Of a stretch of 48,883 nucleotides of DNA, positions 31,617-40,912 are shown one piece after another. Source of the stretch: Actinomycetota bacterium (GTDB lineage: Bacteria > Actinomycetota > Acidimicrobiia > Acidimicrobiales > Ilumatobacteraceae); the NCBI GenBank assembly GCA_016870865.1, contig VGAC01000014.1:1-48883 (forward strand), given 5' to 3'. The translations under genes and the position numbers were made by a program. Every line of letters begins with the position of its first letter. Position 1 is the stretch's first letter. The notes below the pieces were generated by a model, which was not told the origin of the DNA, did not search any database, and worked only from the letters and a program-made list of their open reading frames with translations.

Positions 31617-31878
31617 GGTCGCCACGGTACCCACCAGGTCGATTTCGGGACACGACCGGAGCAAAAGGTCGGGCTTCTCTCAGGAGGCCCGCCCCACCAA
31701 GAAGACCGCCCGTATGCGATCCGAAGGATGGACCCGGGCGAGCGCCGGGATGGTGAGTCCGGATCGCAGTTCGCGATGGTTCCCCGTGGCCCCCTCCCCA
31801 CGGCATCATCCACACCCGGCGGCGCGAAGTCGGAGTCAGTGCCCGCGTATTTCGGGGGCCGGGTGTCTGGGCCGGTGC
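31617..31878. other. Gene-free region between purB and pyrE with hairpins
   Basis: No convincing reading frame. Visible structures: CCGTGG (31784-31789) with CCACGG (31798-31803) around a C-only-but-one loop CCCCCTCC; ATCGC/GCGAT around AGTTC at about 31763-31777; and CGGGC with GCCCG at about 31672-31693. The putative pyrE -10 box (TACCGT, minus strand 31629-31624) sits at its left edge, so most of it would not be pyrE leader. It may hold a small RNA; the sequence matches none I can name. Confidence 0.4.
31624..31629 (-). promoter_or_regulatory. Putative -10 box of pyrE
   Basis: TACCGT on the minus strand, ending 7 bases before ATG 31616; no Shine-Dalgarno. Fits leaderless transcription. 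Confidence 0.45.
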
Positions 31879-33192
31879 CTAACCATCGATCACCGGATCA
31901 TCGATTGCATCGATGGCACGCGCGGCGTTGGCAACGACCCGCGACTCATCGAAAATGGCGACGATTGCCCCTTTCGTCAGATCGATGTCGAGGCTCGCAA
32001 TCAGAACCTCGCGAAAGTGTTGACCGGTTTCCAGCGATCGCCGCGACAACTCCTGCACGATGCGATAGGCATCATCTCGGGACTTGCCGTTCTCGACGAG
32101 AGCCAGCAGGACGGACTGCGAATAAGTGACACCGTTCAACAAGTCGAGGTTGCGTCGCATTTGTGCGGCATCGACCTCCAGGTTGGCCAGGAGGTTTCGC
32201 AGACGACGTGCGACGTAGAAAGCGAGTGCTGCCGAGTCGGGCAGAATGATGCGCTCGGTCGAGGAGTGCGAGATGTCACGCTCGTGCCACAGAGCGACGT
32301 CCTGGAGACCCGCCTGCAGGTTGCCGCGCAGCACGCGCGACAAGCCGGTGATGGTTTCCGCCGAGATGGGATTGCGCTTGTGGGGCATCGCACTGCTGCC
32401 CTTTTGACCCTTTGTGAAACCTTCGCGCACTTCGTTCACTTCGGTGCGCTGCAGGTGGCGCAGTTCGACCGCGATCGATTCGGCGGTCGTGCCGACCGAT
32501 GCGCACGCCCACAGGAACTCGGCGTGGCGGTCGCGGCCGATGACCTGTGTCGCGGGCACCGGCACGAGACCGAGTGATTCGCCGACGAAACGCTCGACGG
32601 CCGGATCGACGTTCGAATAGGTCCCGACGGCCCCCGAAAGTTTGCACACCGACACCACGTCGCGGGCCGACTGCCAACGCACGAGATCGCGGCGCAGCTG
32701 CAGCACCCAAAGAGCCGCTTTGGCTCCGAACGTCGTGGGTTCTGCGTGGATACCGTGCGTACGGCCGATCATCAGCGTCGAACGGTGGGCCCGTGCGAGG
32801 TCGGTCGCCACGTCGATCAGCTTCTCGAGTTCTTCGATGATGATGCTGCCCGCATCGCGAAGTGCCCAACACCATGCGGTGTCGACGACGTCGGTACTTG
32901 TGAGTCCGTGATGGATGTAGGCGCCGGCAGGCATGCCGATGTGCTGTTGCAACACGTCGACGAATGCGGCCACATCATGGTTGGTGACCGTCTCGCGGTC
33001 GGCCACCGCTGCCACGAAGCTCGAATCGACCACGGGCGCAGCCGCGCGACAGGCGACGGCGGTGCCGGCTGGAACCACACCGAGCCGCTCTTGTGCATCG
33101 GTGGCGAGAAGTTCGATGTCGACCCAGCGCTGCATGCGCGCGGTATCGGTGAAGAGGTTCGCAATTTCGGGAAGCGCGTAGCGATCGATCAT
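31879..33192 (-). CDS. purB: Adenylosuccinate lyase
   Basis: Splits fumarate from SAICAR and from adenylosuccinate in purine synthesis. The 437-residue protein of the fumarase/aspartase superfamily shows HHGLTSTDVVDTAW, RTHGIHAEPTTFG with the catalytic His, and the signature KGSSAMPHKRNPISAE with the flexible-loop Ser. ATG 33192 overlaps the purA stop (ATGA), so purA and purB, which act in successive steps from IMP to AMP, are co-translated. Confidence 0.96.
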   Translation of the reverse strand: MIDRYALPEIANLFTDTARMQRWVDIELLATDAQERLGVVPAGTAVACRAAAPVVDSSFVAAVADRETVTNHDVAAFVDVLQQHIGMPAGAYIHHGLTSTDVVDTAWCWALRDAGSIIIEELEKLIDVATDLARAHRSTLMIGRTHGIHAEPTTFGAKAALWVLQLRRDLVRWQSARDVVSVCKLSGAVGTYSNVDPAVERFVGESLGLVPVPATQVIGRDRHAEFLWACASVGTTAESIAVELRHLQRTEVNEVREGFTKGQKGSSAMPHKRNPISAETITGLSRVLRGNLQAGLQDVALWHERDISHSSTERIILPDSAALAFYVARRLRNLLANLEVDAAQMRRNLDLLNGVTYSQSVLLALVENGKSRDDAYRIVQELSRRSLETGQHFREVLIASLDIDLTKGAIVAIFDESRVVANAARAIDAIDDPVIDG

Positions 33193-34478
33193 CCGCGCAC
33201 CACGCAATCGCCGCGTTCGGGTCCCGTTCCGACCATCGTCACCGGCACGCCGACGTTCCTCTCGACGAGGTCGACGAGCGCGCGCGCATTCGGGGCCAGG
33301 GCGGAAAATGTGCCCGCTCCCCGCAGGCTCGACTTCCAACCGGGCAGGGTCGCATACACCGGCTCGACTGCGGCCAACACCTCACTGCGGTCGGGGTAGC
33401 CCCGCAGGATGTTTCCGTCGAGTCGGTAGTCGGTGCACACCTTCACCTCGTCGAACGTATCGAGCACGTCGAGTTTCGTGAGCGCGATCTCGGTGAGCGA
33501 GTTCACTCGTGCCGCATGGCGCAACATGACGAGATCGAGCCAGCCCGTGCGGCGTCGGCGGCCGGTCACCGTGCCGTATTCGTGGCCGATGTCGATGAGC
33601 GCCCGGCCGAGCATGTCGGGTTCGCCGTCGGCACCGACGAGTTCGGTCGGCAACGGACCCGATCCGACGCGCGTCGTGTAAGCCTTTGCGATACCGACCA
33701 CGCGGGTGATGTCACGCGGTCCGAGCCCCGTTCCCGCACAGGCTCCTCCCGAAACGGGGTTCGACGACGTCACGTACGGATAGGTGCCGTGGTCGATGTC
33801 GAGAAACGTTGCCTGCGCACCTTCGAGGAGAATGTCGGCGCCGTCCTCGAGTGCGTCGTGGAGTTCATTCACGGTGTCGGCGACGTACGGCGCGATGCGG
33901 CGGGCCAGATCGTTGAACTGTGCAGCGATCGCTTCGACGTCGAGCGGCGCACCGCCGAGTGCGGCCAGCGTCGAGTTCTCTTCTTTCGCGCGACGCCGCA
34001 CGGTGTCGGCAAAGACCACCGCATCGTGAACTTCACCGACGCGGATTCCCACACGTCGTGCCTTGTCGGCGTAGGCGGGGCCGATGCCCTTGAGCGTCGT
34101 TCCGATCTTGTCGTCACCGCGCCCGGCTTCGGTGAGCGCGTCGTGGGCCTGGTGCCACGGGAAGATGAGGTGTGCACGGCTCGACACCCGCAGCCGCGCG
34201 CACGACACGCCGCGCGACTCGAGGGCCTCGACCTCTCGGAACAACGTCGGCAGGTCGACAACCACACCATTACCGATGATGGGGGTGACGTGGTCGTAGA
34301 GAACCCCGCTCGGCACCAGTTGAAGGGCGTATTTTTCGTCGCCGACGACGACGGTGTGACCCGCGTTGTGACCGCCCTGATAACGAACGACATGGGAGTG
34401 CTCACGCGAGAGGAGATCGATGATTTTTGCCTTGCCCTCATCCCCCCACTGGGTACCTACGACAACCGTGACGGGCAT
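33189..34478 (-). CDS. purA: Adenylosuccinate synthetase
   Basis: GTP-driven ligation of aspartate to IMP, first step to AMP. The 429-residue protein begins VTVVVGTQWGDEGKAKIIDL, with the catalytic Asp in GDEGK; the usual GDEGKGK reads GDEGKAK here. The second catalytic residue is His in RYQGGHNAGHTVVV, and GIGPAYADKARR and TGWLDLVMLRHA follow as expected. ATG 34478 is preceded by AGGAG at a normal distance; a TAGGAT box at 34524-34519 gives a leader of about 35 bases. Divergent from hisD. Confidence 0.96.
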   Translation of the reverse strand: MPVTVVVGTQWGDEGKAKIIDLLSREHSHVVRYQGGHNAGHTVVVGDEKYALQLVPSGVLYDHVTPIIGNGVVVDLPTLFREVEALESRGVSCARLRVSSRAHLIFPWHQAHDALTEAGRGDDKIGTTLKGIGPAYADKARRVGIRVGEVHDAVVFADTVRRRAKEENSTLAALGGAPLDVEAIAAQFNDLARRIAPYVADTVNELHDALEDGADILLEGAQATFLDIDHGTYPYVTSSNPVSGGACAGTGLGPRDITRVVGIAKAYTTRVGSGPLPTELVGADGEPDMLGRALIDIGHEYGTVTGRRRRTGWLDLVMLRHAARVNSLTEIALTKLDVLDTFDEVKVCTDYRLDGNILRGYPDRSEVLAAVEPVYATLPGWKSSLRGAGTFSALAPNARALVDLVERNVGVPVTMVGTGPERGDCVVRG

Positions 34479-34518
34479 TCGGCGCTCCTGACCGCGTGCA
34501 TGTGGGGAACGTGGAGAA

Positions 34519-34553
34519 ATCCTAGCGGCCTGGCGGTCCAGCACCGCTAGGTT
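34519..34553. promoter_or_regulatory. Divergent purA/hisD promoters inside an inverted repeat
   Basis: CCTAGCGG (34521-34528) and CCGCTAGG (34544-34551) form a perfect 8-bp inverted repeat with a 15-base spacer. Read outward, each arm runs into a -10-like box: TAGGAT toward purA (minus, 34524-34519) and TAGGTT toward hisD (plus, 34548-34553), extending the likeness to about 11 bases. hisD GTG 34562 follows by 8 bases. It may be two look-alike promoters or also an operator. Confidence 0.55.
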
Positions 34554-34561
34554 TCCCCTTC

Positions 34562-35899
34562 GTGAGCGTGTTGCGCACCATGACTTGGGGATCGATGTCG
34601 GAGGCCGATCGCGCACGCCTCTGCTCCCGTGGGCTTGCCGACATCTTCGACCCCGGCCTTCGCGCGTCCATCGCCGATCTGGTCGAAGACGTCCGCGTGA
34701 ATGGTGACGATGCGGTGTGCCGGGCACTGGCAAAGTTCGACGGGGTCACCCTGCGGGCCGACCAACTCGCGATCACCCCCGAGGCAATCGCGACAGCCAC
34801 GGTGTCCGCCGACCTCGAGGCGGCGCTCGCCAAGGCGACCAGCAACCTGCGCACCTTCAACGAAAAGGTCGTCGAGCGCTCATCCAACTGGACCACCGAG
34901 ATTCAGCCCGGGCTCAGCGCCGGCGAGCGGGTCACCCCGATCTCGTCCGCGGGTCTGTTCGTTCCCAGCGGCAAGGCCTCGTATCCGTCGGTCGCCTACC
35001 AACTCGGCGTGCCCGCAGTCGTTGCGGGTGTGCCAGACATTGCGCTTCTCGTGCCACCCGAACCCGGCACGAACGGCGGTGTCGACCCCGCGATCCTCGT
35101 CGTGTGTCGCATGCTCGGCATCTCGCGCGTCTACCGCGCGAACGGTCCGGCCGGTATCGCCGCACTCGGATTCGGCACGGCGACGATCGCACCCGTGCGC
35201 AAGATCGTGGGACCCGGGAGCCCTGCGGTCACCTGCGCGCAGGTCGAGATGCAACGACACGGGGTCGCCACGATGATGCTGCTCGGGCCCACCGAGAGTC
35301 TCGTGATCGCCGACGACTCGGCGGATCCCGTGCGGCTCGCCGCCGACCTGTTGATCGAGGCCGAACACGGCACCGACTCGTCCGTCGTGTTGGTCACCAC
35401 GTCAGCGTCCCTCGTAGATGCCGTGGATGTCGAACTTGAACGCCAACTCGCTGCGCTGCCCGCCCATCGCGCGGGCGCTGCCCGCGCGTCGCTGGGTCCG
35501 AACGGCGGCGCGGTTCTCGTCTCCACGCTGGATGAGGCCGCTGCTGTCGCCAATCGCTACGCGCCCGAACACCTGCAGGTCGCAGTAGACGAATCGTCCG
35601 TCGACCGCGTCGTCGACATGTTGATGAATGCAGGTGAGATTCTCGTCGGCCAACACACACCTTTCAGTGCGGGAAATTTCCTCATCGGTTGTCCCGCATC
35701 GCTGCCCACGAGTGGTTTCGCCCACGTGTCGTCGGGCATCACAGCCGAAACGTTCCTGAAGCGCACCGCGGTGGCACGCGCAACCGAGTCGGCACTGCGC
35801 GACATGTCGAGGTCAATCGTCACGCTCGCGACCCACGAGGGTTTTCCCGCGCACGCCAACGCCATCACCAAACGATTCGAGACGAAGGACAAGTCATGA
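34562..35899 (+). CDS. hisD: Histidinol dehydrogenase
   Basis: Zinc- and NAD-dependent oxidation of histidinol to histidine, last two steps of the pathway. The 445 residues include GLFVPSGKASYPS, RANGPAGIAALGFGT, KIVGPGSPAV (usual GPGN reads GPGS), and YAPEHLQV with the catalytic Glu-His pair; GQHTPFSAGNFLIG and PTSGFAHVSSGIT follow. The start GTG 34562 lies 8 bases after TAGGTT, so leaderless. The stop overlaps the next gene (ATGA). Other his genes are not in the window. Confidence 0.95.
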   Translation: MSVLRTMTWGSMSEADRARLCSRGLADIFDPGLRASIADLVEDVRVNGDDAVCRALAKFDGVTLRADQLAITPEAIATATVSADLEAALAKATSNLRTFNEKVVERSSNWTTEIQPGLSAGERVTPISSAGLFVPSGKASYPSVAYQLGVPAVVAGVPDIALLVPPEPGTNGGVDPAILVVCRMLGISRVYRANGPAGIAALGFGTATIAPVRKIVGPGSPAVTCAQVEMQRHGVATMMLLGPTESLVIADDSADPVRLAADLLIEAEHGTDSSVVLVTTSASLVDAVDVELERQLAALPAHRAGAARASLGPNGGAVLVSTLDEAAAVANRYAPEHLQVAVDESSVDRVVDMLMNAGEILVGQHTPFSAGNFLIGCPASLPTSGFAHVSSGITAETFLKRTAVARATESALRDMSRSIVTLATHEGFPAHANAITKRFETKDKS

Positions 35900-36354
35900 C
35901 GCTCAAGGCAACCATCAAGGCCGACCTCACGACAGCGATGAAGGCGCGCGACGACCTGACGACGTCGACCCTGCGCATGGTGCTCTCGGCCATCACGAAC
36001 GCCGAGGTGGCCGGCGATCAGGCCGTGACCCTCGACGACAACCAGACGATCGCCGTGTTGCAGAGCGAGGCAAAAAAGCGTGCCGAGGCCGCACAGATAT
36101 ACGCCGATGCCGGACGTGGGGAGGCCGCAGCAAAGGAAAAAGCCGAACTCGTGGTGATCGAGCGTTATCTGCCGGCGGCGATGAGCGACGACGAGATGAA
36201 CGCGATCATCGCCGAGGAAGTCGCCAAGGCGAAGTCCGCCGGGGCCGAAGGCGGCAAGGCCATGGGTGCGGTGGTCAAGGCCGTCCGCGAGCGGGTGGGC
36301 AGCGGTGCCGACGGTTCCCGCATCGCCGCAGCGGTCAGAGCCGCACTCGGCTGA
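35896..36354 (+). CDS. YqeY/GatB-like domain protein
   Basis: A 152-residue helical protein of the YqeY family, related to the tail domain of the GatB amidotransferase subunit and thought to bind tRNA. LKATIKADLTTAMKARD opens the protein; LRMVLSAITNAEV, RAEAAQIYADAGR and EKAELVVIERYLPAAMSDDE are family stretches, and GAVVKAVRERVGSGADGSRI ends it. ATG 35896 overlaps the hisD stop, so both share a message. Convergent with clpB, 3 bases apart. Confidence 0.92.
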   Translation: MTLKATIKADLTTAMKARDDLTTSTLRMVLSAITNAEVAGDQAVTLDDNQTIAVLQSEAKKRAEAAQIYADAGRGEAAAKEKAELVVIERYLPAAMSDDEMNAIIAEEVAKAKSAGAEGGKAMGAVVKAVRERVGSGADGSRIAAAVRAALG

Positions 36355-36357
36355 GGG

Positions 36358-38841
36358 TCAAACCGACACGAGCAGTTCCCCGTCGCGCGCAGTGACGTGG
36401 ATCGTGGAATCTTCACCGGCCTTGCCTTCGAGAATGAGTACCGCGGCGCGGTCGGCGATTTCCCGCTGAATCAAGCGCTTCAGCGGTCGCACGCCGAAGT
36501 CGGGGTCGAAGCCACGGTCGGCGAGCACCTCCTTTGCCTCGACCGAAACATCGAGTGTGACGCGCCGGTCGGCCATACGAGCGACGAGATGCTTCAACTG
36601 AATGTCGACGATCGCACCGAGGTCCTCGCGGTCGAGGGTGCGGAAACTCACGATTTCATCGATGCGGTTCACGAACTCGGGCCGGAAGTACTCGACGGGG
36701 TCGACGGGCAGATTGCTGGTCATGATGAGTACGACGTTCGAGAAATCGACGGTGCGACCCTGCCCGTCGGTCAGACGCCCGTCGTCGAGGAGCTGCAACA
36801 ACACGTTGAACACCTCAGGGTGGGCCTTTTCGATTTCGTCCAGCAACACCACGCCGTAGGGTCGACGTCGCACGGCCTCGGTCAGCTGGCCACCTTCGTC
36901 GTAGCCCACGTAGCCGGGAGGGGCACCGATCAGGCGGCTGACTGAGAACTTCTCCATGTATTCGGCCATGTCGATGCGCACCATCGCGCGCTCGTCGTCG
37001 AACAGGAACTCGGCCAGTGCCCGGGCGAGTTCGGTCTTGCCGACACCGGTCGGACCAAGGAACATGAACGAACCGATCGGACGGTTCGGGTCCGACAGAC
37101 CGGCACGACTCCTACGCACCGCGTTGGCGACCGCCGCAACCGCACCTTCCTGGCCGATCACACGCTGGTGCAAAAGTTCCTCGAGGCGCACGAGTTTTTG
37201 CATCTCGCCCTCCATCAGGCGACTGACCGGAACACCCGTCCACTTCGACACCACTTCGGCGATGTCCTCAGCATCGACTTCTTCCTTCAACATTCTCTTC
37301 GAGGACTGCAGTTCGTCGAGGTGTGCCGTCGCAGCCGAGATACGCCGTTCAAGCTCCGGAATGCGGCCGTAGCGAATCTCGGCGGCCTTTTCCAGATCGG
37401 TCTCCCGATCGACCGCACTGCGCAACGCTTCGAGTTCCTCTTTCAGGGTGCGGATTGCGGCGATCGCGGCACGTTCGGCTTCCCAGTGTTCCTTCATGAC
37501 CGCCGTCTGTGCCTGCAGCGAGGAAAGTTCCTCGTTCAACGATTCGAGTCGTTCGCGCGAAACAGCGTCTGTTTCCTTTTCCAAGGCCACCTTTTCGATC
37601 TCCAACTGGAGAATGCGACGTTCGACGACGTCGATTTCGGTCGGCAACGAGTCGATCTCGATGCGCAACTTGCTTGCCGACTCGTCAACGAGATCGATCG
37701 CCTTGTCGGGAAGGAAACGGTTCGTGAGATAGCGGTTCGACAGTACGGCCGCGCTGACCAGTGCGCTGTCCTGGATGCGCACGCCGTGGTGCACCTCGTA
37801 GCGTTCTTTGAGGCCGCGAAGAATCGCGATCGTGTCCTGCACCGTCGGCTCTCCTACGTACACCTGCTGGAACCGTCGCTCGAGTGCGGCGTCCCGCTCC
37901 ACATACTTGCGGTACTCATCGAGCGTCGTTGCCCCGATCATCCGCAGTTCTCCGCGGGCCAGCATCGGTTTGATCATGTTGCCCGCGTCCATCGCACCTT
38001 CGGCACCACCGGCGCCGACCAGCGTGTGCATTTCATCGACGAAGGTGATGACATCCCCGCGTGCATCGGTGACTTCCCTCAACACCGCCTTCAGACGCTC
38101 TTCGAACTCACCGCGGTACTTCGCCCCGGCGAGCATCGAGCCGATGTCGAGCGCCACGAGGCGCTTGTTCTTCAAACCCTCCGGGACGTCGCCGTCGGCG
38201 ATACGTCGAGCAAGACCCTCGACGATTGCCGTCTTGCCGACCCCGGGTTCACCGATCAACACCGGATTGTTCTTCGTGCGCCGCGACAGCACCTGAATGA
38301 CCCGGCGAATCTCGTCGTCGCGGCCGATCACCGGGTCGATCTTGCCTTCGCGTGCCCGCGCGGTGAGATCCTGACCGTACTTGTCCAGTGCCTGGAACTG
38401 CTCCTCGGGGTTCGGGGACGTGACGCGGTGTGATCCGCGAACACGACGAATCGCGTCGAGCAATTCATCGCTGCTGATTCCCACCCGCTGGTTCATCGAA
38501 TGGAGAAGGTGCTCGACCGACAGATAGTCGTCGCGCAGGTCTTTGCGCGTCTTGTCGGCGTTGGCGAAGATGTTGTTCAACTCGCGGTTCATCCGCGGCT
38601 CTTCACCGCCGTACGCGTTGGGCAATTTTGCGACGGCCTCATCGGTCTTGCTGCGCAACATCAGCGGCGCGACACCGACGATCTGCAACACGGCGGGGAC
38701 GATCGTGCCTTCCTGGCGCAGCAGCGCAGCCATGACATGGTCGGGGGTCAGTTCCGGATTGCTACGGCCACCCGCGTCTTGCATCGCGGCGGTGACTGCC
38801 TCCTGCGTCTTTTGTGTCCACTTCTTCGGGTCGATTGCCAT
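36358..38841 (-). CDS. clpB: ATP-dependent disaggregase ClpB
   Basis: Hexameric AAA+ machine that, with DnaK, pulls proteins out of aggregates. The 827 residues contain the N-domain (1-145), AAA1 with Walker A GEPGVGKT, the coiled-coil middle domain (about 395-520), AAA2 with Walker A GPTGVGKT and Walker [16 protein letters not shown], and the C-terminal D2 small domain. Between MTSNL and [10 protein letters not shown] only seven residues occur, the short actinobacterial form. ATG 38841 begins [15 protein letters not shown], the family start; AAAGGA lies upstream. Last gene of the HspR operon, 37 bases after hspR. Confidence 0.96.
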   Translation of the reverse strand: MAIDPKKWTQKTQEAVTAAMQDAGGRSNPELTPDHVMAALLRQEGTIVPAVLQIVGVAPLMLRSKTDEAVAKLPNAYGGEEPRMNRELNNIFANADKTRKDLRDDYLSVEHLLHSMNQRVGISSDELLDAIRRVRGSHRVTSPNPEEQFQALDKYGQDLTARAREGKIDPVIGRDDEIRRVIQVLSRRTKNNPVLIGEPGVGKTAIVEGLARRIADGDVPEGLKNKRLVALDIGSMLAGAKYRGEFEERLKAVLREVTDARGDVITFVDEMHTLVGAGGAEGAMDAGNMIKPMLARGELRMIGATTLDEYRKYVERDAALERRFQQVYVGEPTVQDTIAILRGLKERYEVHHGVRIQDSALVSAAVLSNRYLTNRFLPDKAIDLVDESASKLRIEIDSLPTEIDVVERRILQLEIEKVALEKETDAVSRERLESLNEELSSLQAQTAVMKEHWEAERAAIAAIRTLKEELEALRSAVDRETDLEKAAEIRYGRIPELERRISAATAHLDELQSSKRMLKEEVDAEDIAEVVSKWTGVPVSRLMEGEMQKLVRLEELLHQRVIGQEGAVAAVANAVRRSRAGLSDPNRPIGSFMFLGPTGVGKTELARALAEFLFDDERAMVRIDMAEYMEKFSVSRLIGAPPGYVGYDEGGQLTEAVRRRPYGVVLLDEIEKAHPEVFNVLLQLLDDGRLTDGQGRTVDFSNVVLIMTSNLPVDPVEYFRPEFVNRIDEIVSFRTLDREDLGAIVDIQLKHLVARMADRRVTLDVSVEAKEVLADRGFDPDFGVRPLKRLIQREIADRAAVLILEGKAGEDSTIHVTARDGELLVSV

Positions 38842-38878
38842 GTCGTCGCCGTCCTTTGGGTGATCCCGGTAGTTGTTC

Positions 38879-39265
38879 TCAGTAGCGATCGCGGTCAAAG
38901 ATGCTGGGCCTCTGGCCGAACACAACGACGGCCTGACGCAGGGGAACGATCTCCCCGCGGGTCGCGTCACCGTTGATGCGTACCCGCAGTTCCGCAACGT
39001 GACGTCGAAGTTCGGCGATCTCGTCTTCCAACTGCATCACCATGCGGATACCCTCGAGGTTGAGGCCCGCGGCGGCCAACTGCGCGATGCGACGCAGGCG
39101 TGCAATGTCGGCGTCGGTGTAGCGGCGGTTGCCGCCCGTGGTGCGACCGGGATTGACCAGGCCGCGTCGCTCGTAGATGCGCAGGGTCTGGGGGTGCATG
39201 CCCGCCAACTCGGCTGCAACGGAGATGACGTAGACCGTCTCTTGTCGTGATCGCTTCTCTGTCAT
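38879..39265 (-). CDS. hspR: Heat-shock repressor HspR (MerR family)
   Basis: Represses its own operon by binding HAIR repeats, with DnaK as co-repressor. The 128-residue protein has the MerR winged helix [40 protein letters not shown], then a short coiled coil [19 protein letters not shown] 39265 is chosen as AGGAG precedes it well; a start at 39280 would add five residues and overlap dnaJ. Two HAIR elements (42770-42794 and 42833-42855) in front of dnaK are the expected targets. Confidence 0.95.
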   Translation of the reverse strand: MTEKRSRQETVYVISVAAELAGMHPQTLRIYERRGLVNPGRTTGGNRRYTDADIARLRRIAQLAAAGLNLEGIRMVMQLEDEIAELRRHVAELRVRINGDATRGEIVPLRQAVVVFGQRPSIFDRDRY

Positions 39266-39276
39266 GAACGCTCCTC

Positions 39277-40368
39277 TCAACGTCCCCGTGGGTTGGCGGT
39301 CACCTTCGCCAGGTCTTCGATGGCTGACCGCTCGTCATCGCTCAACTTCGCGGGCACAGCCACATCGACTGTGACGATGAGGTCGCCCGACTTGCCGTCG
39401 GTGACGATGCCGCGACCCTTGACACGGTGCTTGCTGCCCGATTGGGTTCCGGCTTTCACCTTCAAAGTCACGCCCGGTCCGTCGAGTGTCGGAACCTCGA
39501 TGTCAGCGCCCAGCGCCGCTTCATGAAACGCAACGGGAACGCGAACGAGAAGGTTCAGTCCGTCGCGCGTGAACGTCGGGTGCGTCGTGACCTTGCACTC
39601 GACGAACAAGTCACCGGGCGGACCGCCGTTGCGTCCGGGCGCCCCACGGCCCTTGAGTCGGATGCGTTGACCGTTGTCGACACCCGCGGGGATGCGCACC
39701 TTGACCTCGCGCGCGCGATGCTCGACACCCGATCCCCTGCACGACACGCACGGGTACTCGATGATCACGCCACGGCCCTGGCAGCGCTGGCACGGTGAGG
39801 AGAAGGAGAAAAATCCCTGGTTGCTGTCGACGGCGCCGCGGCCACCACATTGTGGACACGACTGTGGTGTGGTGCCTGCGCGAGCTCCGCTGCCGTTGCA
39901 TCCGGTGCACGACGCCTCGGAGGTGAGATGCAACGACGTAGTGATGCCGTGCGCGGCATCGGCGAAGTCGAGCGTCAAAACCGCTTCGATGTCGCCACCG
40001 CGCTGTGGTCCGGTGCCACGCGCACCGCCACGTCCGCGGCCGCCGAACATCTGGCCGAGCAGGTCGCCCAGACCGTCCCCCACGTCGAACCGAAATCCCC
40101 CCGGTCCGCCGTCACCGGCGAAACCCATCGGCCCCATCGTGCGAACCTGGTCGTATTCCTTGCGCTTGTCCTCGTCTCCGAGAACGTCGTAGGCAGCCGA
40201 CACCTCCTTGAACCGTTCCTCGGCTGCCGCGTTGCCGGGGTTCGCGTCGGGGTGCAGTTCACGGGCCAGTTTGCGGTACGCCTTGGTGATCTCCTTCGCG
40301 GTTGCCGACTGCGACACGCCGAGCACCGCGTAGTAGTCCTTTTCGAACCACTCGCGTTGCGGTGCCAT
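39277..40368 (-). CDS. dnaJ: Chaperone DnaJ
   Basis: Hsp40 partner that hands substrates to DnaK and stimulates its ATPase. The 363 residues are in full type A layout: J domain (10-75) with HPD in LARELHPDANPG, Gly-rich region (85-120), zinc domain with CTGCNGSG, CPQCGGRG, CQRCQGRG and CVSCRGSG, and the C-terminal substrate domain. ATG 40368. The gene order dnaK-grpE-dnaJ-hspR is the actinobacterial standard. It is 4 bases after grpE. Confidence 0.96.
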   Translation of the reverse strand: MAPQREWFEKDYYAVLGVSQSATAKEITKAYRKLARELHPDANPGNAAAEERFKEVSAAYDVLGDEDKRKEYDQVRTMGPMGFAGDGGPGGFRFDVGDGLGDLLGQMFGGRGRGGARGTGPQRGGDIEAVLTLDFADAAHGITTSLHLTSEASCTGCNGSGARAGTTPQSCPQCGGRGAVDSNQGFFSFSSPCQRCQGRGVIIEYPCVSCRGSGVEHRAREVKVRIPAGVDNGQRIRLKGRGAPGRNGGPPGDLFVECKVTTHPTFTRDGLNLLVRVPVAFHEAALGADIEVPTLDGPGVTLKVKAGTQSGSKHRVKGRGIVTDGKSGDLIVTVDVAVPAKLSDDERSAIEDLAKVTANPRGR

Positions 40369-40372
40369 CGGT

Positions 40373-40900
40373 CTAGCCCTTCACCTTGACCATCGCGGCG
40401 CGCAACACGCGACCCTTCCAGCGGTACCCCGTACGCAGTACCTCGACCACCGTCGTCTCGCCGTTGGAGTCACCGTCCACTGGCTCGTGCAGCACCGCCT
40501 CGGCACAGCCGGGATCAAAGACCTTCCCCTGCAGGTCGAGTGCCTCGAGGCCCTGCTTTTGCAGTGCACCGATGAGCGCCGACCAAATCGGTTCGACCCC
40601 CTCGACACCGTGTGCGAAAGCGGCCTCGCATGCATCGAGCACCGGCAACAAGGCCTCGGCGATCTTTCCCGTGGAGCGGTCGATCTCGTCGACGGTCTGT
40701 GCTGCGGCTCGTTTGCGGTAGTTCTCGAAGTCGGCCTGCAATCGCAGCGCGATGTCCTTGTATTCATCGCGTTGCTCGAGGGCAGCGTCGCGTTCCGCGA
40801 CCAGGGGATCGATTGGCTCGGTGATCGAAACGGCGTCGTTTTCAACCGCCGACGGGCTGCCGGCTTCCTCGCTCGACTGGTTCGTGGTGTGTTCCGACAT
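40373..40900 (-). CDS. grpE: Nucleotide exchange factor GrpE
   Basis: Releases ADP from DnaK. The 175-residue protein has an acidic, disordered start (1-30), a long dimer helix (33-80; ERDAALEQRDEYKDIALRLQ then ADFENYRKRAA), and the C-terminal beta domain ending VVEVLRTGYRWKGRVLRAAM, the family signature. ATG 40900, 12 bases after dnaK. Confidence 0.94.
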   Translation of the reverse strand: MSEHTTNQSSEEAGSPSAVENDAVSITEPIDPLVAERDAALEQRDEYKDIALRLQADFENYRKRAAAQTVDEIDRSTGKIAEALLPVLDACEAAFAHGVEGVEPIWSALIGALQKQGLEALDLQGKVFDPGCAEAVLHEPVDGDSNGETTVVEVLRTGYRWKGRVLRAAMVKVKG

Positions 40901-40912
40901 GGCGTCGAGCGG

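Noticed and set aside
31784-31803. 6C small RNA
   Set aside because: The known motif has two hairpins with C-rich loops; only one convincing hairpin is present and its loop is interrupted by T.
37168-38433. 421-codon plus-strand frame opposite clpB
   Set aside because: Shadow of clpB codon bias; no recognisable domain.
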